DNA from: Planctomycetaceae bacterium
Lineage (GTDB): Bacteria > Planctomycetota > Phycisphaerae > Phycisphaerales > SM1A02
Length of the DNA: 6,687 bases
Assembly: GCA_027488415.1 (NCBI GenBank)
Contig: JAIYBS010000048.1
Location: 1-6,687 of the forward strand
Direction of reading: 5' to 3'
Positions 1 to 5,518 of this stretch are shown here, piece after piece (within the stretch, counting starts at the first letter, position 1; every line of letters starts with the position of its first letter). The position numbers and the translations under genes are program-made. A model generated the notes under the pieces. That model did not search any database. It was not told where the DNA came from and saw only the letters and a program-made list of their open reading frames with translations.

Positions 1-366
1 CGCCTGCGCGCCGATGCCGAGGCCCATGAGGACGATCGAGGCGACCCACATGAACGTCGCGCCGAAGCCGACGCCGTCGAGCGCCGCGCCGGCGGTGCCG
101 GGCGGGAGGTTCCCCGCGAGGAGCGTGTCCGTGGTCCCGACGAGCGCGGCCATCGTCTGCTGGATGAGGACCGGGACCGCGAGGATCCAGATCGACTCCC
201 AGAGGCCCTTTCCGGCGAGCTTGCCGCTCTTGATGATCCGCTCGTCGTCCGCCGCCGCCTCCGCGCCGGCCACCGAGATGGCGGGATCGCCGAACGCGTC
301 GATGTCGCCCTCCGCCGCGAGGCGGCGGAGCTCTGTGTCCTTCGCGTTGACCGGGTCGGTCGACAA
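1..366 (-). CDS. MATE family efflux transporter, N-terminal part (3' end outside window)
   Basis: The 122 visible residues contain the first transmembrane region of a MATE (multidrug and toxic compound extrusion) transporter, a cation-coupled exporter of the inner membrane. Residues 55-85 (LWESIWILAVPVLIQQTMAA then LVGTTDTLLAG) carry the typical MATE start: a Trp/Pro-rich helix 1 followed by a D-x-hydrophobic-A-G turn. A second helix begins near residue 100 (FGATFMWVASIVLMGLGIGAQA). About 50 charged residues precede helix 1, longer than usual for the family. The start chosen is TTG at 366-364; no ATG or GTG lies nearby in frame except a GTG at codon 32. A TAGACT hexamer 8 bp upstream supports this start. 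The stop of the HEAT lipoprotein gene lies only 32 bp upstream on the same strand, so co-transcription is likely. The substrate cannot be told. Confidence 0.88.
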   Translation of the reverse strand, partial: MSTDPVNAKDTELRRLAAEGDIDAFGDPAISVAGAEAAADDERIIKSGKLAGKGLWESIWILAVPVLIQQTMAALVGTTDTLLAGNLPPGTAGAALDGVGFGATFMWVASIVLMGLGIGAQA

Positions 367-374
367 GGGGGCGG

Positions 375-380
375 AGTCTA
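375..380 (-). promoter_or_regulatory. Putative -10 hexamer (TAGACT) of the MATE gene
   Basis: On the minus strand TAGACT is followed by eight bases (CCGCCCCC) and the TTG start. It fits the TAnnnT pattern seen before four other genes here, but with 8 rather than 6 bp to the start codon. It sits in the 32-bp gap after the HEAT lipoprotein stop, so the MATE gene may have its own start site as well as read-through. No -35 element is clear. Confidence 0.4.
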
Positions 381-398
381 GGCGGGGGGGAGGCCCGC

Positions 399-1253
399 TC
401 AGCCCTTCTCGCCGATGTTCGCGAACTCGTCCTGCGGGCCGCCGACGGGCGGGGCCGTCTCGCGCATGCCGGCGGGCACGCCCGGCTGCTCGAACGTCGG
501 GATCATCCAGAACAGCAGGTAGTCGCCGAAGCCGAGCTCGCGCTCGAAGGTCGGATAGTAGAACGGCACGTCCTGGCGAAGCGGGTTCGGCGTGGCGTCG
601 GCCCAGCTGCGCCAGAGCGGGGCCTCGAGGCCGAAGTCCGCGCCGGTGAGCAGGCGAAGGCTGTTCGCCGCGGCGAGGTTCACCGCGAGCTCGCGGTCGT
701 CGAGCGCGCTGCAGAGGGCCTCGAAGACGTCGCGCGTGGGGTACTGGCCGAGCGCGATCGCGAGCTCGACGCGCACCGCGGGCACCTCGTCCTCGTTGAT
801 CATCTTCTTCCAGATGAGGTCGGCGATCTTCGGGTTGTGGATCCGCTGCAGCCCCTTCGCCGCCGCGACGCGGATCTGCTCGACCTTGCTGTCGAGCTGC
901 TTCGCGACGAGGACCGCGTCGTCGGGGTTCGCGTGCCGCGCGAGCGCCTGGATCGCCGTCGCCTTCACGACGGGGTCGCTGTTCTCCTCGATGTAGAGGC
1001 GGTACAGGTTGACATAGACGGGCTCGCCGCCGAAGCCGGCGTTTCCGAGGAGGAGCACGCCGCGCCGCTGGTTCTCCGGGTCGCTGTCGTCGACCGCCCA
1101 GCGGCCGGCCTCCGCGGGGGACGGCGGGAAGAGCGAGCTCGACGCATCGCCGAAGTCGCTCGACGCCTGGTCGCAGCCCGCCGCCGCGGCGAGGATCCCT
1201 GCGGCGAGGTGCGCTGCGGCGAGCGGTGCGATGCGTGTCCGTCCGTGGTCCAC
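399..1253 (-). CDS. HEAT-repeat lipoprotein, function unknown
   Basis: A 284-residue protein starting at GTG 1253-1251. A short basic N-terminus (residues 1-7), a hydrophobic stretch (8-25) and the lipobox A-A-G-C with Cys27 indicate a lipid-anchored, exported protein. From about residue 60 to 203 there are alpha-helical HEAT-like repeats, visible as recurring VVKATAIQALARHANPD-, IRVAAAKGLQRIHNPK-, VRVELAIALGQY- and LAVNLAAANSLRLLTG-type helices. Such repeats usually form protein-binding solenoids. The C-terminal 80 residues are rich in Trp, Tyr, Phe and Pro and end in a polar tail. No catalytic motif is visible. The start is supported by TATCGT exactly 6 bp upstream; no Shine-Dalgarno site is seen. 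It lies 32 bp upstream of the MATE gene on the same strand, and divergent from an MBL-fold hydrolase. A scaffold or quality-control role at the envelope is possible but is inference. Confidence 0.88.
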   Translation of the reverse strand: MDHGRTRIAPLAAAHLAAGILAAAAGCDQASSDFGDASSSLFPPSPAEAGRWAVDDSDPENQRRGVLLLGNAGFGGEPVYVNLYRLYIEENSDPVVKATAIQALARHANPDDAVLVAKQLDSKVEQIRVAAAKGLQRIHNPKIADLIWKKMINEDEVPAVRVELAIALGQYPTRDVFEALCSALDDRELAVNLAAANSLRLLTGADFGLEAPLWRSWADATPNPLRQDVPFYYPTFERELGFGDYLLFWMIPTFEQPGVPAGMRETAPPVGGPQDEFANIGEKG

Positions 1254-1259
1254 GCCGGG

Positions 1260-1265
1260 ACGATA
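1260..1265 (-). promoter_or_regulatory. Putative leaderless -10 element (TATCGT) of the HEAT lipoprotein gene
   Basis: On the minus strand TATCGT, then CCCGGC, then the GTG start. The 6-bp gap places the expected transcription start at or next to the first base of the start codon. A TCGACA (5 of 6 to TTGACA) lies at 1290-1285 on the minus strand, 19 bp upstream and inside the first codons of the divergent hydrolase gene; it could be a -35 with a long spacer. Confidence 0.6.
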
Positions 1266-1271
1266 CCTGCG

Positions 1272-1277
1272 TACCCT
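1272..1277 (+). promoter_or_regulatory. Putative leaderless -10 element (TACCCT) of the MBL hydrolase gene
   Basis: TACCCT is followed by CCCGGC and the ATG at 1284, the same 6-bp spacer sequence as in the divergent promoter. No ribosome binding site fits before ATG 1284. The -35 region would fall inside the first codons of the divergent lipoprotein gene; no good match to TTGACA is visible there. Confidence 0.6.
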
Positions 1278-1283
1278 CCCGGC

Positions 1284-1964
1284 ATGTCGACGCCGGTGAT
1301 CCAGTCGTTCCCGCTCGGGGGATTCCAGACCAACTGCCACGTCGTCTGGGTGCCCGGCCCGGGCGGCGCGACCGCGGGGCAGGAGTGCTGGATCGTCGAC
1401 CCGGGCGAGGGCCCGCGCCCCGTCATCGACTTCGTCCGGGCCAAGGGGCTCGTGCCGTCCCACGTGCTGCTGACGCACGCGCACGCGGACCACATCGCGG
1501 GGCTCGACGCGGTCAGCGCGGCGTTCCCCGCGGCGCGCGTCCTCCTGCACCGGGACGAGCACGCGTTCCTCTCCGATCCGCAGCTGAACCTGAGCGCGTT
1601 CATCGGCATCCCGATCACCACGCGCGGGGCGGACGGCGAGCTGCGCGACGGGCAGGAGCTTGGCCTCGGCGGCTCGCGGTGGCGCGTGCTGCACACGCCC
1701 GGCCACAGCCCGGGCGGCGTGACGATCGCGTGCGACGCCGCCGGCGAGGCGATCGTCGGCGACACGCTCTTCGCAGGATCGATCGGTCGCGTCGACTTCC
1801 CGACGAGCGACCCGGCGAGGATGCACCGCTCGCTCCACGAGGTGCTGATGCGCCTCCCGGACGCGGTCCGCGTCCATCCCGGCCACGGCCCATCGACCAC
1901 GATCGGCGCCGAGCGGCGCTCCAACCCGTGGCTTCAGGACGACGGCTGGGCCGAGGAGGCCTGA
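1284..1964 (+). CDS. Metallo-beta-lactamase-fold hydrolase, glyoxalase II-like
   Basis: A 226-residue single-domain MBL-fold protein, usual length for the short glyoxalase II-like (hydroxyacylglutathione hydrolase-like) group. The full metal-binding set is visible: T-H-A-H-A-D-H (His65, His67, Asp69, His70), H-T-P-G-H-S-P-G (metal ligand His141), G-D-T-L-F (bridging Asp160) and P-G-H-G (His201). The segment after Asp160 (AGSIGRVDFPT) is typical of this subfamily, whose members hydrolyse thioesters such as S-lactoylglutathione or act on related small substrates. The long C-terminal substrate-binding domain of classical glyoxalase II is absent, so the substrate is uncertain. There is no signal peptide, so it is probably cytoplasmic. 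The start at ATG 1284 is fixed by the family-typical beginning (FPLGGFQTNCHVV) and by TACCCT 6 bp upstream. Its last 31 bp overlap the end of the convergent DUF885 gene. Confidence 0.92.
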   Translation: MSTPVIQSFPLGGFQTNCHVVWVPGPGGATAGQECWIVDPGEGPRPVIDFVRAKGLVPSHVLLTHAHADHIAGLDAVSAAFPAARVLLHRDEHAFLSDPQLNLSAFIGIPITTRGADGELRDGQELGLGGSRWRVLHTPGHSPGGVTIACDAAGEAIVGDTLFAGSIGRVDFPTSDPARMHRSLHEVLMRLPDAVRVHPGHGPSTTIGAERRSNPWLQDDGWAEEA

Positions 1965-3745
1965 GCGGCCTTGCGCGCGGCGATCCACGCGTCGATCCGC
2001 AGGGCAAGGACGTCGAGTGGGATCGCCCCGGCGCCGAGGACGGCATCGTGGAACGCGCGGACGTCGAAGGACGCGCCGAGCTCCCCCTCCGCCTTCGCGC
2101 GCATCGCGCGGATGCGCAGCTCGCCGATCTTGTAGCCGCACGCCTGGCCCGGCCAGTCGATGTACCGGTCGACCTCGCGCTCGATGTTCAGCTCGCTGAG
2201 CGCGGTGTTGCGCTTCATGAAGTCCATCGCCCGCTCCTTCGACCAGCCGAAGGCGTGGATGCCGGTGTCGACGACGAGGCGCGTGGAGCGCCACATCTCG
2301 TAGGTGAGGCGGCCGAAGTCGGAGTACGGGTCGTTCTCGAAGAAGCCCATCTCGATGCCGAGCCGCTCCGCGTACAGGGCCCATCCCTCGACGAACGCGG
2401 TGAAATGCATGTCGCGGCGGAACTCGGGCTGGTCGGGGAGCTCCTGCGCGATCGAGATCTGCAGGTGGTGGCCGGGGACGGCCTCGTGCAGCGAGAGGGG
2501 AACCATCTCGTAGAGCGGCCGCTGCTCGAGCGCGTGGGTGTTTGCGTAGAACCACCCGGGGTTGCCCGCGCGGAGCGAGCCCGGCATGTAGTACGCGGTG
2601 GTCTGCGTGGGCGCCATGAACTTCGGCACCGCGCGCACGCCGTACGGGTTGCGCGGCAGCGTGCCGAACAGCGCAGGGAGCTTCGCGTCGATGCGCTTGC
2701 ACGTGTCGCGGTAGCGCGCGAGGAGCTCCTCCTCGCCCTTGGCGTAGAAGCGCGGATCGGTGCGCAGGTACCCGACGAACGCGTCGAAGAGCGTGTCGTC
2801 GGCGATCTTCGCACGCGCGGCGTCGGCCGCGAACCAGTCGGTGCGGCGGATGACCGAGAGCATCTCGGCGCGGATGCGGGCGACCTCGGCGAGTCCGGTC
2901 TCGTGGACCTCCTTCGCCCCCATGGAGGTGGTCGTGTGCACGCGGAGGGCGTGCTCGTACCACGCCTTGCCGTCGGGAAGGTGCATCGCGCCGACGGTGT
3001 CGCGGCAGGCGGGGAGGTAGGTCTCGATCAGCCAGTTCCGCAGCAGGCCCAGCTCGAGGAGGACCTTCTGCAGCGTGTCGTCGAGCTCCGCGCGCATCGC
3101 GGCCTGCCGGTCGGCGGGGATCGCATCCGGCAGCTTCGCCATCGGCGTCCGGAGCTGCTCGAGGTTCCCCTTGAGCACGGCGTCGAACTGCGCGGGGAGG
3201 TCCTTCATCGTGGCCTTCGGGGGCATGCGTCCCTCGGCCATGCCCATCTCGAGGAGCTCGCGGACGTCGCGCACCATCTGCGGGACCGCGGTCAGGCGCT
3301 TCAGGTAGTTCTCGAAGTCCTCGGGCGTCCGGAAGGGCACGCGGTCGGCCATCTGCGGGATGTCCTGCTGCGGTCCGCCGCGGCCGCCGACGGGCATGAG
3401 GAAGGACCGGAACCGGTGTCCCTCCTCGGCCTCGCGGAGCTGCCGCGTCAGCAGCTGCCAGCCGAGCAGGTCCTCGCCCTCGAGCGACGCCGGGTCGATC
3501 TCGAGGAGCTCCGAGAGGAAGATGGCCGACTGCGCGCGGCGCTTCTCGATGCCGCGGATCGAGGCGTCCGTGATCCGGTCGGGGCAGGGCGTCGGCCTGC
3601 CGTTGGCGATGGCCTCCTCGGGCCACTCCGTGTCGCGCCAGCGCTGCATCTCGTCGACGATCGCGTTCCAGCGCTCGCGCGGGGACGGGGCCTGCGCGAA
3701 CGCGTTCGAGGCGAGCAAGAGGATGGCGGCGGCGGCGCGGAGCAT
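1934..3745 (-). CDS. DUF885 family protein, predicted secreted zinc metallopeptidase
   Basis: A 603-residue protein of the DUF885 family (COG4805), usual length for the family. The N-terminus MLRAAAAILLLASNAFAQA is a signal peptide with likely cleavage after AFA (residue 17), so it acts in the periplasm or outside. The family signature H-E-A-V-P-G-H-H lies at residues 420-427 and F-V-E-G-W-A-L-Y-A-E at 451-460. His420, Glu421, His426/His427 and Glu453 are the likely zinc ligands and catalytic Glu, by analogy with gluzincin peptidases; the spacing differs from the canonical HExxH. Most DUF885 proteins are uncharacterised, so peptide hydrolysis is a prediction. The start at ATG 3745 is supported by the signal peptide and by TACTTT 6 bp upstream. 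The gene diverges from mqnD and converges on the MBL hydrolase gene with a 31-bp overlap. Confidence 0.9.
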   Translation of the reverse strand: MLRAAAAILLLASNAFAQAPSPRERWNAIVDEMQRWRDTEWPEEAIANGRPTPCPDRITDASIRGIEKRRAQSAIFLSELLEIDPASLEGEDLLGWQLLTRQLREAEEGHRFRSFLMPVGGRGGPQQDIPQMADRVPFRTPEDFENYLKRLTAVPQMVRDVRELLEMGMAEGRMPPKATMKDLPAQFDAVLKGNLEQLRTPMAKLPDAIPADRQAAMRAELDDTLQKVLLELGLLRNWLIETYLPACRDTVGAMHLPDGKAWYEHALRVHTTTSMGAKEVHETGLAEVARIRAEMLSVIRRTDWFAADAARAKIADDTLFDAFVGYLRTDPRFYAKGEEELLARYRDTCKRIDAKLPALFGTLPRNPYGVRAVPKFMAPTQTTAYYMPGSLRAGNPGWFYANTHALEQRPLYEMVPLSLHEAVPGHHLQISIAQELPDQPEFRRDMHFTAFVEGWALYAERLGIEMGFFENDPYSDFGRLTYEMWRSTRLVVDTGIHAFGWSKERAMDFMKRNTALSELNIEREVDRYIDWPGQACGYKIGELRIRAMRAKAEGELGASFDVRAFHDAVLGAGAIPLDVLALRIDAWIAARKAAQASSAQPSS

Positions 3746-3751
3746 GCGCGG

Positions 3752-3757
3752 AAAGTA
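3752..3757 (-). promoter_or_regulatory. Putative leaderless -10 element (TACTTT) of the DUF885 gene
   Basis: On the minus strand TACTTT, then CCGCGC (6 bp), then ATG 3745. The spacing matches three other genes in the window. No Shine-Dalgarno sequence is present. The -35 position falls on a G/C homopolymer palindrome (3772-3788) and offers no match to TTGACA. Confidence 0.6.
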
Positions 3758-3771
3758 CCCCCGAAAAACAT

Positions 3772-3788
3772 GCCGGGGGGCCCCCGGC
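3772..3788 (+). repeat. Perfect GC palindrome between DUF885 and mqnD
   Basis: GCCGGGGG-G-CCCCCGGC: two perfect 8-bp arms around one base. Flanking GAAAA (3763-3767) and TTTTC (3792-3796) extend the dyad imperfectly. It lies upstream of both divergent -10 elements, so it could be a protein-binding site. An RNA role is unlikely, because it lies upstream of both predicted transcription starts. Confidence 0.45.
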
Positions 3789-3789
3789 G

Positions 3790-3832
3790 CATTTTCCGTG
3801 CCTCGCCGAAAATGAAGCCGGGCTACATTTTC
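3790..3832 (+). promoter_or_regulatory. Three-box operator candidate over the mqnD promoter
   Basis: The 7-mer CATTTTC occurs at 3790-3796, its reverse complement GAAAATG at 3808-3814, and CATTTTC again at 3826-3832. Start-to-start distance is exactly 18 bp both times, giving two overlapping inverted repeats with 11-bp centres. The third box overlaps the predicted mqnD -10 element (TACATT, 3824-3829), so a bound protein would be expected to repress. Exact A/T-rich 7-mers are rare in DNA this GC-rich. The binding protein is unknown. Confidence 0.5.
3824..3829 (+). promoter_or_regulatory. Putative leaderless -10 element (TACATT) of mqnD
   Basis: TACATT is followed by TTCAGG (6 bp) and ATG 3836. 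The AGG just before ATG is too close to act as a ribosome binding site. An in-frame ATG at 3812 exists, but it would lie upstream of this -10 element and the family N-terminus does not need it. Confidence 0.6.
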
Positions 3833-3835
3833 AGG

Positions 3836-4723
3836 ATGGACCCGCGCCCCGTGCTTCGACTCGGACACTCGCCCGACCCGGACGACGCGTTCATGTGGTG
3901 GCCCCTGCTCGAGCTCGGCAGCGGCCCCGCGCGGATTGCCTCGCCGCGATTCCGGTTCGAGGCGGTGCCCGCCGACATCGAGGCGCTGAACCGCCGCGCG
4001 AAGGCGGGCGAGGACCTCCTCGAGATCTCCGCATTCAGCTGCGCCACCTACGCGCGGATCGCCGACCGGTACGCGCTCACCGCCTGCGGCAGCTCCGTCG
4101 GCGACGGCTACGGCCCGAAGGTCGTGGCTCGCTCCGCGCGGTCGCCCGAGTCGCTCCGCGGCGCGCACCTCGCCATCCCGGGCGAGGGCACGACGGCATT
4201 CCTGGTGACGAGCCTCATGCTCGGCCCGGGGAGCTTCCGCGCGACGGCCGTCCCGTTCAAGGAGATCCCGCGCCGCGTGGCGGCCGGAGACTTCGACGCG
4301 GGCATCGTGATCCACGAGGGGCAGCTCACGTTCGCGGAGGAGGGTCTCTCGCTCGTCGAGGACCTCGGCCGCTGGTGGCGCGCGCAGACCGGGCTCCCGC
4401 TGCCGCTCGGCGCCAACGGCGTGCTCCGCGCGCTCGACGAACGGCACGGTCCCGGCACCATGGCCGAGGTCGCCGCGCTGCTCGAGTCGAGCGTCCGCTA
4501 CGCGCTCGACCACCGCGAGGAGAGCATCCGCTACGCGCTCGGCTTCGCCGACGGCATGACCGAGGAGCTCGCGGACCGATTCATCGGCATGTACGTGAAC
4601 TCGTGGACGCTCGACTACGGCCCGACCGGTCGGCGCGCGGTGGCGACCCTCCTCGGCCGAGCGGCGGACGCGGGACTGCTGCCGCGCGTCGCCGAGCCTG
4701 ATTTCGTGGGCGGCGGCGCGTGA
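3836..4723 (+). CDS. mqnD: 1,4-dihydroxy-6-naphthoate synthase (futalosine menaquinone pathway)
   Basis: A 295-residue protein of the MqnA/MqnD periplasmic-binding-protein-like fold. MqnD converts cyclic dehypoxanthinylfutalosine to 1,4-dihydroxy-6-naphthoate, a late step of the alternative menaquinone pathway, in the cytoplasm. Visible family motifs are LRLGHSPDPDDAFMWWPL (residues 7-24), S-S-V-G-D-G-Y-G-P (86-94), I-P-G-E-G-T-T-A-F (114-122) and I-H-E-G-Q-L-T-F (159-166); His160 corresponds to the His proposed as catalytic base in characterised MqnD. The H-S-P-D-P-D-D-A-F start separates MqnD from MqnA. ATG 3836 is preferred over ATG 3812 because the conserved core begins at residue 7 and TACATT lies 6 bp upstream. 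It is probably the first gene of an operon with the ACT and CDGSH genes. No other mqn gene is in the window. Confidence 0.93.
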   Translation: MDPRPVLRLGHSPDPDDAFMWWPLLELGSGPARIASPRFRFEAVPADIEALNRRAKAGEDLLEISAFSCATYARIADRYALTACGSSVGDGYGPKVVARSARSPESLRGAHLAIPGEGTTAFLVTSLMLGPGSFRATAVPFKEIPRRVAAGDFDAGIVIHEGQLTFAEEGLSLVEDLGRWWRAQTGLPLPLGANGVLRALDERHGPGTMAEVAALLESSVRYALDHREESIRYALGFADGMTEELADRFIGMYVNSWTLDYGPTGRRAVATLLGRAADAGLLPRVAEPDFVGGGA

Positions 4724-4736
4724 CACGGCGCGCCGA

Positions 4737-4742
4737 TATCCT
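4737..4742 (+). promoter_or_regulatory. Possible -10 element (TATCCT) before the ACT gene
   Basis: TATCCT (4 of 6 to TATAAT) lies in the 37-bp gap after mqnD, 18 bp before ATG 4761. If active it would give a leader of about 12 nucleotides, too short for a normal ribosome binding site. No in-frame start codon lies nearer, so this is not the 6-bp leaderless arrangement. The gene may simply be read from the mqnD promoter. Confidence 0.3.
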
Positions 4743-4760
4743 CACGCGCCCCGAACCTCG

Positions 4761-5237
4761 ATGAGCGCCTCGCTGCCACCCTCTGCCGACACCGAGCTGA
4801 CCTACGCACCGCCCACGGTGCGCCAGTTCAGCGTGTTCCTGAACAACAAGGTCGGCAAGCTGCTCGAGCTGCTCCGCACCTTCGACGAGGCTCCGTCCAC
4901 CCGCCTGGCCGCGTTCAGCATCGTCGACTCGAGCGACTACGCGGTCGTGCGCATGATCTTCACGAACGCGGACGCGGCGCGCCACATCCTGCGGCGCAGC
5001 CAGTACACGTTCGCGGAGACCGACCTGCTCATCGTCGAGATCGGCGAGCAGCAGACGCTGTCGGGCACGTGCCTCTACCTGCTGGGTGCCGAGCTCAACA
5101 TCCGCTTCGCGTACCCGATCATGCTGCGCGGCGACCATCCCGCCGTCGCCGTCTGCGTCGACGACAACCACCTCGCCGGCCAGATCCTCCTCCGCAAGCG
5201 CTTCCGGCTGCTCGCGGAAGAGGACCTCGCGCCCTGA
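4761..5237 (+). CDS. Tandem ACT-domain protein, probable amino-acid-binding regulator
   Basis: A 158-residue protein made of two ACT-like halves and no enzymatic domain. The first half (about residues 20-94) begins VRQFSVFLNNKVGKLLELL, the classic beta-alpha start of an ACT domain with the Asn-Lys-x-Gly ligand turn at 29-32, and continues with FSIVDSSDYAVVRMIF. The second (about 101-155) has GTCLYLLGAELNIRFAYPIM, again a strand followed by a helix and a strand. ACT domains bind amino acids and control enzymes of amino-acid metabolism. Stand-alone proteins like this are often labelled as acetolactate synthase regulatory subunits, but no ilv gene is nearby and that name is not supported here. 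The N-terminal 15 residues look disordered. There is no clear ribosome binding site. It sits 37 bp after mqnD and 32 bp before the CDGSH gene. Confidence 0.85.
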   Translation: MSASLPPSADTELTYAPPTVRQFSVFLNNKVGKLLELLRTFDEAPSTRLAAFSIVDSSDYAVVRMIFTNADAARHILRRSQYTFAETDLLIVEIGEQQTLSGTCLYLLGAELNIRFAYPIMLRGDHPAVAVCVDDNHLAGQILLRKRFRLLAEEDLAP

Positions 5238-5257
5238 CCCGCACCGAAGGAATCCGC

Positions 5258-5263
5258 AAGGAG
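5258..5263 (+). promoter_or_regulatory. Ribosome binding site of the CDGSH gene (AAGGAG)
   Basis: AAGGAG lies 6 nucleotides before ATG 5270. It is the only strong Shine-Dalgarno match before a gene in the window and fixes this start. It fits an operon-internal gene, unlike the promoter-proximal genes here that lack such sites. Confidence 0.85.
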
Positions 5264-5269
5264 CATTCC

Positions 5270-5494
5270 ATGGCACGAATCGTCCGCCACGTCGCGACCG
5301 CCCCCGTCAAGATCGAGCCGACCGACAAGCCGGTCTTCATCTGCGCCTGCGGCCTCACCAAGAACTTCCCGTTCTGCGACGGCGCTCACAAGGCCGCCCG
5401 CAGCGAGGAGCCCGGCACCCTCCACGTCTACGGCGACGACCGCCAGTCGAAGTCGAGCGGCCCGGACACGTTCGACGGCTGCACCTGCAGCTGA
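5270..5494 (+). CDS. CDGSH iron-sulfur domain protein
   Basis: A 74-residue single-CDGSH protein. The motif C-A-C-G-L-T-K-N-F-P-F-C-D-G-A-H (residues 25-40) matches the family consensus C-x-C-x2-S/T-x3-P-x-C-D-G-S/A/T-H. Cys25, Cys27, Cys36 and His40 are the expected three-Cys one-His ligands of a redox-active [2Fe-2S] cluster. Two further cysteines lie at the C-terminus (C-T-C-S, 71-74). Bacterial proteins of this size are soluble and have proposed roles in electron transfer or iron-sulfur handling; the partner is unknown. The first 24 residues (PTDKPVFI strand before the motif) fit the family. It is the last gene of the mqnD-ACT-CDGSH run and ends 24 bp from the stop of the convergent pterin synthase gene; no terminator is visible in that gap. 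Confidence 0.93.
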   Translation: MARIVRHVATAPVKIEPTDKPVFICACGLTKNFPFCDGAHKAARSEEPGTLHVYGDDRQSKSSGPDTFDGCTCS

Positions 5495-5518
5495 CCGCGC
5501 GCGACCCAGGCCTGCCGC

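Noticed and set aside
14..649. Plus-strand frame of 211 codons across the MATE and lipoprotein genes
   Set aside because: It is antisense to two well-supported genes, with Ser/Arg/Pro-rich composition and no recognisable domain.
965..1924. Minus-strand frame of 319 codons opposite the MBL hydrolase
   Set aside because: It overlaps a gene with a complete metal-binding motif set and has no motif of its own.
399..3626. A single minus-strand open frame of 1075 codons
   Set aside because: Only its last 284 codons read as a protein (the HEAT lipoprotein from GTG 1253). The rest is antisense to the MBL hydrolase or out of frame with the DUF885 gene and is a low-complexity Arg/Ala/Pro-rich translation typical of GC-rich shadow frames.
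1226..4723. A single plus-strand open frame of 1165 codons that ends with the MqnD sequence
   Set aside because: The MqnD family begins at its residue LRLGHSPDP, reached from ATG 3836. The upstream part is the shifted frame of the hydrolase and antisense of DUF885, without family features.
3746..4726. N-terminal extension of the DUF885 frame back to 4726
   Set aside because: The signal peptide begins at ATG 3745 and the upstream part is antisense to mqnD.
5495..5518. Terminator in the gap between the convergent CDGSH and pterin synthase genes
   Set aside because: Only an 8-bp CAGGCCTG palindrome without a loop or T-tract is present.
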